A DNA stretch of 64,000 nucleotides from Fasciola hepatica (Eukaryota; Platyhelminthes; Trematoda; Plagiorchiida; Fasciolidae), in assembly GCA_948099385.1 (NCBI GenBank), contig CANUEZ040000103.1:8604501-8668500 (forward strand). Direction: 5' to 3'. Below the pieces are notes generated by a model. That model was not told the origin of the DNA. It was given only the letters and a program-made list of their open reading frames with translations, and made no database searches. Position 1 is the first letter of the stretch. Every line of letters starts with the position of its first letter. The translations under genes and the position numbers were made by a program. Below, in pieces: positions 48,401 through 61,284 of the stretch.

Positions 48401-49760
48401 CCTGCTGACATTACTGAGAAAACCAATGAAAATGTAATTAGGAACAGCCACCATCTTAAATGCATCTACCGAAGCATGTGGAGAACACTCCCCAGAATCC
48501 TTCTGGTTATGAAAATATAATAGGAAATGATGACAGAGTGGTAATTGTCCACTTTTGAATCACTGATCATAGAAAGCTGCTTTTACTTCAGACCATTGTC
48601 ATCTATAATCGTGCTACCATCTGCCTTTTCATAGCCAGTTCTTGGTTAAAGACTTAAGAAATGTTTATAACTTACTGGTCCAAAAAGGGGACTAAATGCT
48701 GCTGGTAATGGAGAAATGTGTTGCATTTCTAGCATCCCGAAATTTACTGTGCTAGCCGTTCTCGGACCAGCGACATCCTGCTAATCGGAAAAGTGTTATT
48801 GTATTTATTTCTTCGAGTTGAGTCGTACCTTTCGGAGTGAGTGATAAGAACCATGCTCATATGAATCCCTTTTGGTTATGCTTCCCAAAAATTGGGTACT
48901 TGGTCATTCATGATGTTTCTAATTCTGAATACTACTTATGTTTGTCGGTTCCCTGGACAACATGAGGTGTAATGATATTTCGATTTTTGCCATGAGATTA
49001 CCCGAACGCAGAAGTTACTCCTTTCTTTAGTCTTCTACACATGTTTATAACTCTTGAGGTTGGATCTGTTAGATTCCCAGGAAAAAATATTTAGCCGAAT
49101 TGGATGGACACCTTCCATTAGGATTATGGCCTTAAGGTGTGATTTCAATTTCCAAAGTTCTCCCAAATGGGAACTTTATAATGAATAAACATATAGGCTA
49201 CGGCAGTTTTATACCGTTTGGATTGATCGTACTTACGGACAGCAGACACGTAGAGTTCTACAGGACCCAGGAACCAAGATCGAGCACTTCGTGCAGAATA
49301 TCCTGTTACGTATAGTGAAGTTTGAATTATTTCATTTTCACTGATAAGTGAACATCGTTGAAGTTTCGAAAAATGTCGTCGGTTATGGTTAAAAACCTTT
49401 TCCTTGAGCATCATGATAGATAGCCAGATGGTCGACTTGTAGAGCTCACATTTCCACTTTCAGTGCTTGAGTCGCCAATCGGATTTGGTGGACATATGTC
49501 GCGCTGATCATTCCAAAGAAGCTCGGTGAAGCTCATGCACAGTGCTACCGTGACATTTCAATGACGCACCAAGCGTTGATTCTAAATGAGGAATCAATCA
49601 GTAACTAATAAAATCTTACCATTTGGAAAAAGGTCATTCAAGGAAGTGATGTTAATTTTAACTGTCTGATTAAACTTTAGTTTCTTTTTAGTACTTCCTT
49701 TATAAACGAATTTCCTTCGCACCGAATTTTGTTTGCAAACAAACAACATTTTTGTGTGTA
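45416..49760. other. Long stretch without a recognisable gene
   Basis: Short frames only (e.g. 45920-46204, 46201-46476, 48166-48408 plus; 46490-46765, 47204-47490, 49145-49414 minus). At 45903-46030 there are loose repeats of a 'tgattggtcc/tgactggtcc' motif. No domain, tRNA-like box or strong microsatellite noticed. Confidence 0.45.
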
Positions 49761-49779
49761 ATATATATATATATATATA
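49761..49779. repeat. Short (TA)n tract beside a tRNA-like repeat
   Basis: 19 bp of alternating AT, ending where the tRNA-derived repeat tail ('cacacatta' on the minus strand) begins. Confidence 0.9.
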
Positions 49780-49780
49780 A

Positions 49781-49935
49781 TGTGTGGGAGTACTAAGATC
49801 TCCCAATCCATGTTTAGGTGATGCCAAATGTTGAAAGTTCTCGACCAAAACAGGAATCGGACCCACGCACCGAATCCACCAACGCGTTATTATTGCACGT
49901 GCTCTGCCTAATGAACTACGAAGTGTGGTCACCTA
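49781..49935 (-). repeat. tRNA-derived SINE-like repeat, second family
   Basis: On the minus strand: 'gaccacacttcg' then A-box TAGTTCATTAGGCAGAGCA, a middle hairpin region, and B-box GTGGGTCCGATTCCTG; the following 'ttttggtcg' can pair with the opening 'gacca'. A unique body of about 70 bp follows and ends at the (TA)n tract. It is unlike the family of copies a-f. Confidence 0.6.
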
Positions 49936-49973
49936 ACAGCTCGCGCGTAGTGTATTTATTCATGTTTAATGCA

Positions 49974-50019
49974 ACTACTTGCGAGTAGTGTGTGGGATTG
50001 TTGAATATTTGTCCAGCTG
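49974..50019. repeat. Direct repeat flanking SINE-like copy e (left)
   Basis: 'actacttgcgagtagtgtgtgggattgttg...' recurs with a few changes at 50423-50468. It starts with a perfect 6-bp hairpin (actact-tgcg-agtagt). In element orientation this is the 3' tail, so the second copy is probably the tail of another minus-strand unit placed head to tail. Confidence 0.8.
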
Positions 50020-50403
50020 ACTGCCCTTCAGACTCCACCTTTCACGTTCAGACCTCAGGTCATCCGACCAGCCTGCATTCGGAAGCACCAGATAGAAGTT
50101 TCGGTCTTGCTAGAGCTCATCCGTGGTGCATATCCTCGGCCGCACCCAGGGTTCGAACCCGGGCCCTTTCATCTCGAAGGCGCGTGCGTTATCACTGCGC
50201 CACCCAGCTCCCGTCCGGGCTGATCCGGATCGCTAAGGTAAGCTTGCTCAGATGTTGACCTCCAGAACAGCCTGATATGTCCGACAGCTTCGAATGGAGA
50301 CACGGTACCAGCCCCGTTAACTCCAAGCGAATGCCTCCCACCAAGTCAGGTCTTCTCCACAGGATAGGGTGCACATCCTCCCATTTTAAACCTGCGTCGC
50401 ATT
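50000..50403 (-). repeat. SINE-like family copy e (most complete, minus strand)
   Basis: Read on the minus strand: a 5' body from about 50403 ('ctatcctgtggagaagacctg', 'ggaggcattcgcttggagtt', 'gtgtctccattcgaagctgtc', 'atcagcccggacggg'); then a tRNA-like middle with A-box TGGCGCAGTGAT (50191-50202) and a perfect B-box core (gggttcgaaccc, 50149-50160); then the 3' half ('gatgagctctagcaag', 'ggtgcttccgaatgca', 'tcggatgacctgagg', 'tctgaagggcagtc'). The tail enters the repeat at 49974-50019. The Pol III boxes are about 200 bp inside the element. Confidence 0.88.
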
Positions 50404-50422
50404 TTTAGTATATATATAACGG

Positions 50423-50468
50423 CATTACTTGCGAGTAGTGTATGGGATTGAGGAATATTTGTTTAGCT
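50423..50468. repeat. Direct repeat flanking SINE-like copy e (right)
   Basis: Partner of 49974-50019. Ends exactly where the plus-oriented copy f begins, making an inverted junction at about 50468. Confidence 0.8.
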
Positions 50469-50625
50469 GTGGCAAAGGATGCTCACCATTGATGAGCTCT
50501 CACAAGAGTGAAACTCGAGTGTGGTGCTTCCGAGTGCAGATTGGTCGGATGACCCCAGGTTTGTGCGTGAAAGGTGGAGTCTGAAGGGCAGTCAGGTAGA
50601 CATATTTATTCACCAGAATAGCACA
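50469..50625 (+). repeat. SINE-like family copy f (3' half)
   Basis: Plus strand: 'caccattgatgagctctcac', 'ggtgcttccgagtgca', 'tcggatgaccccagg', 'tctgaagggcagtcagg', then a tail ending 'gagtagcgtgtg'. It lacks the 5' body and the tRNA-like middle. Confidence 0.82.
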
Positions 50626-53600
50626 AATATTGGTGAGTAGCGTGTGATGGAAGCACGTTCATTCCACGAGAAAACAATATACGGCACCCTCCAGTTCGCA
50701 TGTTTCAAGTTGATGAGATTCAAGGGACAAAAAGTAAACGGTGGCATGCTCACTGGACTAAGTCATAAGGTTTTTGTAATTTTTATAGATGTATACATAT
50801 TACCAGTTTGATTTTTGAGTCTCTATTCTGGCCGTTCCGTTATCCCGAATTCGAAGAGTTGAATAGAAATCATCATTTTTCTCGAACCGAATTACCTAGA
50901 AGTGTATTGTTGGTTATTGCCCGTTCACCGGTCAGTAATCAATTAAGTAATATTTGAATATACTGGGAACAACACAGGAAAAGATTTGACTTCTGACTAG
51001 ATTCCACCCCTGGTGTTCATTCCGTCCTTGAAAACATATGTGAACACGCTGTAATATGCGAGCTCGTGTTAGAACATTTCAAATTTTCCGCCTAAATAAG
51101 AGACTGAAGCTTCTTGGGTCGATCCGATTTAGGATCATCCTATTAGAAATAGGGTTTCAGTCGTGGATGATTATTCGTGATCTCGGTAGATTACGGATGG
51201 AATAAATCTAGTGTATGTAGAAAGATAATTGGTTTAGTAAAGTTGCCTAGCTAATTCGAATTGTTCAAAGCAAAGCGGGACCAGATAAATTTCAGCTTTA
51301 TTTTATTCATATTGATCCTGTATAAAGCTCGACTTGACTCCTATGAATAAAACCCAGTAAAAACCGTTAAATGGCAAATTGAGTGTTACGAGTTGAAAGT
51401 ATGCAATGGAAACAGTGGGGAAAAGAAGGAAAATTTCCGAAAACATACATAAAGCTGAATAAAAAGTGGTTTCACACATCCGATTTTTAATTCTTAGTCT
51501 GAAATGACAAACTCGGCACGATTACATTGTTGCAAAAAGTGATCATTTGGGAAAGAATCAGCCATGGCGTTGCAACATCCATTTACTGATCGGAAACGAC
51601 CTCACATACAAGCACACAAACACAAATCTTGAAAATTCCCTTCGCTCTATTTTGCTATGGTATCCAAACTGGATAATGAAATATCATTCGATGGTGTTAT
51701 CTGTCGTTCATTAGGTCCGTTGACCTTCGCTTTCCGTATCCGGCATCTTTCACCGGCTTCAAATTTTGCAGTATTTATTGTTTGGATCATTGCTTACTCT
51801 GGGCCAGAATGCACTGACACTTAGTTGTATCTTTTTTCATTCTTTTAACCTGACCACATCAAGCAGCACTTCCAATTAACCGCTGCGTTTTCCACTGTCA
51901 AAGATACTGCTCTGAATAGTCATTATGTTGCGCACTGCTAACATCTCTGTATAAATAGACATGGTTGTACGATTATGGAGATATTTAAACATCTTCCTGT
52001 CATGTCCTCAAATTGTCATGTTCTCTGTGCTCTAGTCTTTGGGTATAAATAAAGTGAATTTGGCAGGACACGGGAATACCTCTTAAACATGAAACGTGCC
52101 ATTTTGGTGGTATAAATTTCCAGGTCCATCGAGCTTGAGAAATGACGGTATGATAATCTGCGGTAGAACTTGCCTGATCCTAATAATTGAGTTTTATCCT
52201 TAACTGAGAGCTTGAAGCTCACTAAAAGAAAGTTGAGGCTTTTTAACCAGAGGGGTGCAATTAGGGACATTTGCCCGATGCACCAGTCCTGTCTTTAGAG
52301 ATACTTGGACAAAACTGCTTCTAGAGACATTTTGGTCAGAGCTGGCAACCGTCAAACGAGATAATTCGCATTTTGAGACTAGTATTCACTCTTTGTAACA
52401 AATAGCCACGTAGATGGTCCTTGTCTTACGCAGTGACAATGTGCAGAGAAACCGATTTCCTAATAACTCTCAACAGAGACATGCAAAGTCCACAAACCAT
52501 TCGGCTATCCAGAAATATCCTCGATCGGAATCAAATGGATGGTTTTGTGCTTAACCAACTATCTAGGATCCTCTATTCTTACTTCACCTACTTATTCTGA
52601 AACTCACAGTTGTCTGTCTTTTTGCAATACCTATTTCAGATTTGTTCAATGTGCTCTATAATCCACACTTCCCGTTCAAGGTGTGTGTTTGTGTTTCCAG
52701 TCACCATTCAGTACAAATGAAAGCCTTCGGAGTACCCAATCTTCAAATCGTTAGTTATTATTTTGGAGCCTGTAGATCAGGCTTCATTCACTCCAGCAGT
52801 GTGCTTGCTTTTTCTACCGTTTCATTTTGTGGATTTAACCAGCTCTGTGAGGAATAATCAACAATTCGACTTCATCGGTCAACAACTTAAGCGTTCACAA
52901 ATAATCACCGTATTCGTGCTGGTCCCCGATTGTGCCAGATGACTCAGCACATCTCTATCTTGGACGTTTGTTCTATCCAACCGTGTTCTCTAGTGGTATT
53001 TATCCAGCGACTGGTACGGTCCTCATAATTTACTGGCATCTCAATTGTGACTTGACCAAAGTCTCATCTGGCCCCTCCATTTCATCATTGAACGTAACGG
53101 AAATGTATAGGCTTAGTCTCCACTTTCCCACGTCCAGGCAAAGTTACCCACGAATGCTAATCATGCGTATAAGTCCGCGGTGTAATTATTCAAGGAAGGC
53201 TGTAAAGAAGACGGCGAACGTGCCAGACTCATCTCACCGTTGCTGCCGTGTTCGTGCAGAAGACTGGAAACTAAAGCCAACAATCGAGCCCCTTTCTTGT
53301 TATGAAGTAACTTGTTTTGATCCCTTGCAAAATCAGCTTGTTTGAACATCTGAAAACCATTCAATTCACCTGTAAACAAACTTGGTATTTGCACATCTGG
53401 ACCTCAAAGAAATCTACAATGTTCGCAGTCTCGTTTTGCTTTCATCTCACTGTTCCGATTAAGTTCATTGTTCAACCCTCATACAAATGGAAGTGATAAG
53501 TGGACATTACAATTGATAGTTACACCCAAACCCTAATGTACCCAAGATTGTTCACAAACCATGGTATACTTGTCCGTATCTAAAATGATTTCTCTGGTGG

Positions 53601-56214
53601 TAATTTTTCACTCAGAATCTTTCACCGTTTCATCGAATGCTGGAAGTCTTTATTGCCGTCCCAGAGAATTAATTATTGATCCCTCCAAACAAGATAACTA
53701 TCTTTTTGCATTTCCTGTGCCAATTGTATCCAGGGCCAAGTTACTCACCATATGTAATTGATTCTGCTCAAATTCGAAACGGAATTTTCGATTCACCGAC
53801 ACCAACATATATTTCGTGCTCACGGATTTACTGATTTGCTATCGCCAAGCACCTCACATATTTGGTCCGCAGCAAACAGTATTTACCGTTAGTCTTGCTT
53901 ATTGTTTGTGAACATCTCGGCAGAAGGGATTTTGGATGTGAAATCGGTTAAAAGGAATAAAAAGCAGTGCAAGGATATGGAAAGAGATAATTGATTAACA
54001 ACGGTTGGAAGCCTATTTTGTTCAAACTTAGGAATCGAAATGCTTTCAACAGATAAAATTTTGAAAGGCTATCTCTGTTAATACGGCTACAACGGGAGAT
54101 TGGTTTCCGAGGTTCGCTGGTAAGATCACGATCAGTCTTTCTTTATCCAGATGGGGTTGCGAGAGAACAGTGTGGTCAGCGTGTGAGAATGCAAAAAGCG
54201 AAAATTCCGAAGTGCAAAGTTATAGGAGACCATAAACTGCCCGAGTTTTAAAGATATGAAGTAGTGTTTCTTGAATCTCCTTATCACTGCTTCAAAGGAA
54301 CTACTTCAAGAAAGTTTATTTGAAATAACTATCCCAGGTTACCAAAAATGGAAATAATGTTAAGAAGTAAGTGGTTGTCATCGGAAGACCTGGGAGTTTA
54401 GACAAGGGCTAGCCTAGGTCAAATACAAATAGACAGTTGAGAAAAACGATTGGAAGTATATCTGGTGCAATATTTGCCGAAATTCTATACTTCTTTATTT
54501 TTCCACTTGTAAACCATTCGGCCGATCTACAGAAAAACACCCAAAAAGAGAAGACAGTTTTACCTCATTGCACGGGAAGGGGAAATGTCAGTGGTGGATG
54601 GCTCCTCGAGAATCTCCAAGCTTACATTGAGGAAAAAGATTTCTTCATAGCAACAGCGATAAACTTTGTAGCAATAACAGAATAATCATGGGAGATACTT
54701 AAGTTATAACATTTGGGACTTTCGTTGTGAATAATATGTATAGGGTCAAGTTGGTGAGCGGCAACTACGATTCTCAAAGTTAAAAGATGCGATGCCTGTG
54801 ATCAGAAGTAGAAGCAAACAGACCGGATTGATAAAAGTGGGATACGGGGTCAACTCTGAAATCTGATAGTAGACCTGGCAGCGTGGTGAAGCTGAATTCC
54901 AGCATTCATAAGTTTGACGAAACATCCATGGATAATGCAATGATATTCGAGATATATTTTTGAATTCTTTGTTTTAGATAGGTACTTTACGAAAATCCAA
55001 CTGCTAAACTGGAACAATATAAACGCATTGAAACGAAATATAGGGTAATTGGTCAAAGAAGAAGAGAAATTGGCGATGAAAATAATGAGCGAACTGAAGA
55101 TTGTCCAACAGCCTGAAAGTGAATCTACTTGACGAATTTATGGAAAAAACTATCAATTTATCAAATATAACATAAGGATAAATTGGGATCGGTATTTACT
55201 GACTGATCGTTATTCATCTCTTGCTTGCCCTCGTTTACTCCATAGAGTAAACTTGTTGTGAGCCTAAAATTCTTATCCCCGCCACCCACCCCTACGGACC
55301 CACCAGGAATGTACGTAGGAAGAAAATGAACTCTGTAAACAAGTAAAATTAATGCCGCATCATCGATGACCATTTGATCAAATTCTGTGCATTCGGAATA
55401 AGATTATTTGTCCAGGTGCAATCAGGGATTTGGCCAAACATAGCACTGGCTCAGTAAGAATCGTACAATTCCAAATAGTTCTTGTTGTTGGTCTGATAAG
55501 CTCATGTTATACAATTTGGTCTGATGATTTATTTCTCTTCTCAGAGCAAATGCCTTGCCCTAACGACCAGATTAATTTGTTCGCCGTGAGAAACACAATG
55601 GACAGGAGGTCTGCACAATGTTTTCCCAACCAGTTCACCATACGGAAGGGGAATCAAGAAGACTGTCCATCTACATTGAGCCGAGAAAACCCCAAGATTT
55701 AGCCTTTTTCCGTCGTTTTCCTTTTCGGATGGAAATTTCGTGAATTCTAGGGGCGAACATTTGACAGACAGACCACACAGCAGTGGCACTACTGGCGTCT
55801 ATTCTCAGCCATTTCCTTTGACGTCTCTGACCAGCGACAATACTAGTTCCTTGGACCCCAACCAAGAAGGCGAGAAACACCAACCGGAACCACAGCTTAT
55901 GCTAGATTCTTCATACCTCTACGTCAAATCAGGGCCTGCGCTCCTCGTTGCCCACTCCAGCCATGTTCAGCACATGCGAATAGAGAACTGAAGGGTAGAC
56001 AATTGGTAGGCATTCAGAAAACATGACCGAACCAACCGAAGTGGTACAAAATGATCACTTCGTTAAGAGGGTGGCCATTCTTGCTCACCACACGACGGCA
56101 AACCCCGTTATCACTCACTCAGTGTAGCCACCAGATGCGAGCAAAGCTTTAGAAACATCGGCCATCAAACACAGAAAGACACCAAGCATCTCTAGCACGA
56201 AGTAGCCGGGTCAT
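50626..56214. other. Long stretch without a recognisable gene
   Basis: AT-rich, with short unfamiliar frames (e.g. 52016-52270 minus, 52932-53345 plus, 54437-54685 plus, 55430-55702 and 55740-55991 plus). None shows a domain, signal peptide or conserved motif I can defend. Small exons of an unknown gene cannot be excluded. Confidence 0.45.
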
Positions 56215-57290
56215 CTAACCGAAAAAACACGTCAATCCCTTAAGATAGATTCGGATATCACAGCCGGGCCTCGAGTGTCGCATGTTTGCGAAAGCTGATC
56301 TAGCCCTTGCTTTTCGTGTCGTGATCTTCACTACACTACCTGCAGCTGTTTTCAAGCTCCAAAGGTATTTAGACTTGTTGACTAAAACAAGCTGATCACA
56401 ACAAAGAGTGACTGTAAGAACAGGCTTCTGCCAGTCTTGCGAAGGCACTTTGCACTTGCAAGCTGCAAAGTGCATACGATTATCTGGATACCCTAGCCGC
56501 TAAGCGGTTCAGATCGTGTTGTGCTACCTGTACATTATCATTCAGCAAAGCGACATCATCAGAATTTTCTGAATGGAAAACTCTGTCCCGTGGGAGGAGT
56601 TTAAACCCACTAATTTTAGGACTGGACAAGGCATTCCGGAGAACTTCCTCTAAATTAAAGTTGGAGAGATATGGGGATATAGAGCGACCTTGGTGTATTT
56701 CATTTGAAACGATAAAACCGAACGAAAGCTGGCCATAGAACTCAACCCTACCTCAGGAGTGACGATACAACTCTTTGAAGGTTGATACATTCTTCTCAAA
56801 TACTTGATTCCTCCACAAACAATTGCATAGTGCTTTCCTATTGATGGAGCCAAAGGCCGAGCGAATATGCAGGAACGCATTGATTGTTTGATTTTGGAAG
56901 TGTGAATGTTCTCTAGTTGTTATCGTAAGGCGAAGATTTGATGGATGCATCCATGACCTGCATGAAACGCAGGTTGTTCCTCTCGAGACCATACTTCACG
57001 CGTTTGGTGCAACCTGCAAAGTACGACCACTGCAAGCAGTCTTAAAGCTACTTGTTGCAGGCTTACATTCCCTGTGGTTAGCGCAGTCATCGCACAAACC
57101 TTCAATAAAGATGAGGACAACGGTCGGCCGGAAATCTAAATGAATGAGAACAAATCATGAAATTCTTTAGTGTGCTGCACCCCAATATCTCTAAAGTGGC
57201 TTGGATGAGATAATCGGAGTCTGGCACTTCGCGGAGTCCTAAGGTCTGAATTCCCTTTCCAATCGTTGGCTTGGTAGTTGGACCTGTCGA
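56215..57290 (-). pseudogene. RTE-like reverse transcriptase fragment (RTE-D)
   Basis: Minus-strand reading: SREEQPAFHAGHGCIHQIFALR (about 56920-56985; EEQAGFRxGxGCIDQIF is usual), an INAFLHIRSAFGSINRKALCNCL block (the AFDSVDR-like region, about 56820-56900), then CKVPSQDWQKPVLTVTLCCDQLVLVNKSKYLWS and ARARSAFANMRHSR (56250-56450). The catalytic YADD region between about 56480 and 56650 is not readable. Upstream (57102-57290) the reading is weak. Both ends are lost. The VLTVTLC...LVNK segment differs from RTE-B and RTE-C, so it may be another subfamily. Confidence 0.75.
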
Positions 57291-60200
57291 CACGCACCAC
57301 TGGACGTGTGTTGTAAGAACTATTTTAGATGCTGAAAAAGAAGGTCAGTCAAACTACGTCTAAAATGCTGGGTTCAGAGATCGGAAGGTCACTTCTGATT
57401 GTGAATCGACTAACAATTAGCTCCACAGATTTTTTCACTCATACCTAGTGGCCTCCAACCAGGGATCTGAATGAAAAGGAATGGCTTTGGGGAATTTCCC
57501 ATAGCGACGGCACGTCTCACATCTACTGCACTTTGTGATCGCCAGATTTTGCGGTCCACACGGAGAGTCGCCTTCAGTACGTGTCTCTTTACGAGTCGTG
57601 TTTAGTTATATTCGCTTCCAGCCGTCGTCGATTAGGATGCGTAAAGAAGACGCAGAGATTCAGCAGAAGTCTGGGATCTTCTGGAGCGACAAGACAAGCC
57701 AGAGATAGTGGTGGAAGTTGTATTTCACTGCTTCCGGGCTTCAATAAATGGTCGTATACGACGAAACGATAAACTGGCCACATTTATCAGGACGGCGACG
57801 GCTCATTTTGCACGAACCCCTGAGTCTCACTGGGAACAAACGGCTGCCGACTGGGATCCAGTCTGGCAGCGCCGCTTCAGTTCCTTCAATAGGAGCGATG
57901 CCAGCGCCAGCAAGACCAGAAGCCGCAGACTTAGAGTCCCCAAAACACTGTAACTGAAACTTTGCAGAAAGAGTAGGTGGAATTAGATGGTGTAATGGAA
58001 GTCTCAAATGTGACTTTCTCGAACGAATTACACATCGATGGCGAGGTATGCAAGCGCACGAGCTGAACTCGCCGGTTGTCTCATGAGCATCGAGGTTCGG
58101 GCATCATACGTGACTGTTTTGAATGGACGCTAGAGAGAAACCAAACCGTCGGCCGGTGGGAGCGGGGTTGGAGAGACTCTGAAGTTTGTAGAAGAATGAC
58201 GAGAGAGGACGTACACAGGACTTCCGCCAGTGGCACTACAGCGGGTGCGGTCCGCCGGTGAATCCATGGGGTGTGAACGTGAACATTTGAGTGGGATTAG
58301 AAACGGAAGAACGAGTTGCGTGCGATATGTAAGAGTGATCAAGTGCGCGCGTCAAAAGACTCAATCACTCTGAATTGTCTTTCGTGGTTATTGCGATGTA
58401 GGCGGCTATGCTACTGTCGCGCAGTTCAGAATAGGGATTATTATTCCAGGATGTACCTCTAAACTTTTGCTCATTCAACTTCATCCTATAAGACAGCACC
58501 GCGGGTCCAGATGATCCAGTGGCTAGTTGTGTGGTTCGTTATTCTCTTCTGAAAACCTGTGAAAGTTGGTGACCGATTGCTCAGTTCATTCACCCTTGGG
58601 ATAGAAGCAAACATTCTGGGTGCCTAGTACACCCCTCCGCAGCATATACCGGTGCGCATATTGTTATACGCCTCATACATCACGAGTGATCTGTTTGGAA
58701 CCAGGGTTTAGTCATCTCTACGTTGAATTTCAGTCAGACAACCCGGTGGAAAGCGTATGGTATTCGCTCTTGTCCGCTCACTTTGGAGGCGAAAACTCCA
58801 CCACAAGAAGACCGTGAGTAGGAATTCCTCAACAGGAGCTGCGACAGGCACACGGTCATTTGGGAGCATTTCCAAAGGCGTTTAGGGCGGGTAGCAATCT
58901 CGGTGTCTGAGACACCCATTTCCGATCATGCTGAGGCATTTGAAGGCATTAGTGCAACGGGGTCTAGTTTACTGTAGAAACTACAAGAATTCAAAACAGA
59001 TTCGGTCGTTCATTGGACGGAGAAGATCACAGCGAACTATCCGATCTGACTTTTATTCATCCCCTAATATCGGGCTCCATTTATTCTCGTCTCGTTCATC
59101 TGTTTCTGCGTATAACCATTCATCTCGTAGCCACCAGAGGAGACTGTTGACTGAAACTCTCCTACAAAATTTCAAAAGTACTTTTGTATTCTTGGCCGTT
59201 CCCTTGTTTTACTTCTTAATTTCCTTTGAGAAACTAAAATGCTTAAGAAATCTGATAAGTTTTATTGTGAGAATATTTTCACTGAATGATGAATACTCGA
59301 AAGTCATATATAAGGAAGATTGGCACAGTTCCTTGATGCAGTCAGTAATTTAGGTTTGGATAAATGTTGATGTGGTCAAAGTATCAACATGTTTCTGTCA
59401 TAGTGACATAGAAGCCATTCATACCGGAATACAATGTCTGCTCTACTACTCCAATTTCCCTCAAACTCCGCCAGGCCGAAATCAATCCAAAGAATTGTGG
59501 TCCTGCATTCAGATGGTACATTTTCTCAAATTTATTGTGGATTTATTTCGAAGTGCTTTTACTTGTCCATGAGGATGACCCCACTTATCTGACCATTCAT
59601 TCGTCTATAAGCAGATAAGCGATCTGTATCGATCCTTATTGACAAAGTGAATTGCTTTACCACTGTTTGTTATAATTCACGACCCAAATAAATTTACCTT
59701 CATTTGAAGGGAAAGAAATCAAACTGACAAAATTTAAAACAAACTTGGTGATTGTGTAGGAAAATTTGAAGACCACATCTACCACGGTTAAATACGAAAG
59801 GCTGAAATCCAGTGGCTTGACCGTGATCCTCTGCATGACCTCTCAGAGATCCACAAACAATGATTTTCTACTCAACCAATTACAACCATGACAAACTCAC
59901 CATATCAGGGAACAGCTCAGTCGCTTATAGAACTATTAGAACCAGTGCGTTCGGGACTTGCCACGTACTGTTTGCGAATGAGTTTTGGCTTAGCTTTCTT
60001 TCCTACAAGAGCTAAACATATCAAAGGTGACTGCTGGTGCTGTTAAAAACCCTTGGACATTATGAATTTTGAGGTTATCAATCACCAGCATGAAAAGGTT
60101 ATTTTTTCGTAAAAGGTTCTGTTACTTGAAAAATGTGCAATCTCTTCTAACTTACACAAAAAATAAATTATTAGTCATATTCAAGTCAGGACTTTTATCA

Positions 60201-61284
60201 TAAAATTGTGAGAATTTTATCTTTGGAGTTTATGTTGGTTTTGTCATTTTAGGAATTTATGACAAATAGATAGAGCTATCTCAGCCTAAAATTTGTACAC
60301 CTTTCTGTGAGAAATGACCTCGATAATCAACTTAAAATAAGGCATTTTGACTAGAATACTTTCTACCCTGACAGACAAGGGACTTGCATCTTTTGGGCAT
60401 AGCGAGTTTTGCCTTGTTCAGGATATCTTCAATAAAGCTTCATCAATAAGCCTGACCGCGGTTTTTTGTAGCCCTTGTCAAATGGCATGATAAGCTGAAC
60501 GACCTGAAAACCACTGAACTGATTTTGTTTTTGGAAGTTTATCAATAAAACGGACGTATTTGTGAACCCTTTAGTTTGCACCACTGTTCGTTGGAAGTAC
60601 ATTGACGGTAGAAGCAAATCACAATTTGATTCGGATGTTTTCATGGTTAGGAAATTTGACCACCTCTGTTGTTCGTGTAGTAATGGCTTCCACTCGACTA
60701 AAGGCTAAGACAACTAATTTTTCTCCACAGCTGTTTACAAAAGAGCATGAGATTTTGTTTAATGTATTTTCCCCCGAACTAACTATCCATTGGTATTGGA
60801 CTGTCAATTTTATATCAGTGCAACTTACATCAATATCCAAGTCGGATATTTTCGTTTATTGTGAACAAAATATTTTTACAACACCACATTTAACATGAAC
60901 AATGTGAAAAAACGTTGTTATTCACAAGAAGGATAGAAAATATATTTAGCACAGAAATAAAGGTTTCATACGTTCGCGCAATATCACCTCACTCCTCTTC
61001 CGTGATCTCGATCTTCCTGAGAAAATGACTATTTTCTGAACATCACTTCCAATTTATTTTCTTTACTCTCTTCTCTGACCTTTGGTTTCTATCCCACTAC
61101 CTTTTCGGTTGCGTAAGTTTAACTGAGCTGATCTTCCCGAGGTTTTCGTCGACCTCTCGTTTGAGTCAGTTCTGCTTTCGGTTTGTTGTTGGCTGTACAC
61201 GCTCGCGGTTCACTTTCTGCTTCACCGCTGCGTTCGTTTGAATTCCGTGTATCCCTTGATATTATAGAAGACGTTCAAGCGCGG
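57291..61284. other. Long stretch without a recognisable gene
   Basis: Frames at 57581-58007 (both strands), 58928-59353 (plus, 141 codons) and 60602-60898 (plus) are open but unfamiliar. No tRNA-like boxes or microsatellites noticed. Confidence 0.45.

Noticed and set aside
49974..50468. Helitron 3' end (hairpin near the tail of the SINE-like unit)
   Set aside because: No CTRR after the hairpin, no TC start, and internal Pol III boxes favour a SINE-like origin.
36691..59034. Shared 24-bp phrase at about 36691 and 59012 ('attgga.ggagaagat.acagcg')
   Set aside because: Two mismatches and no clear similarity on either side; could be chance or a very old repeat.
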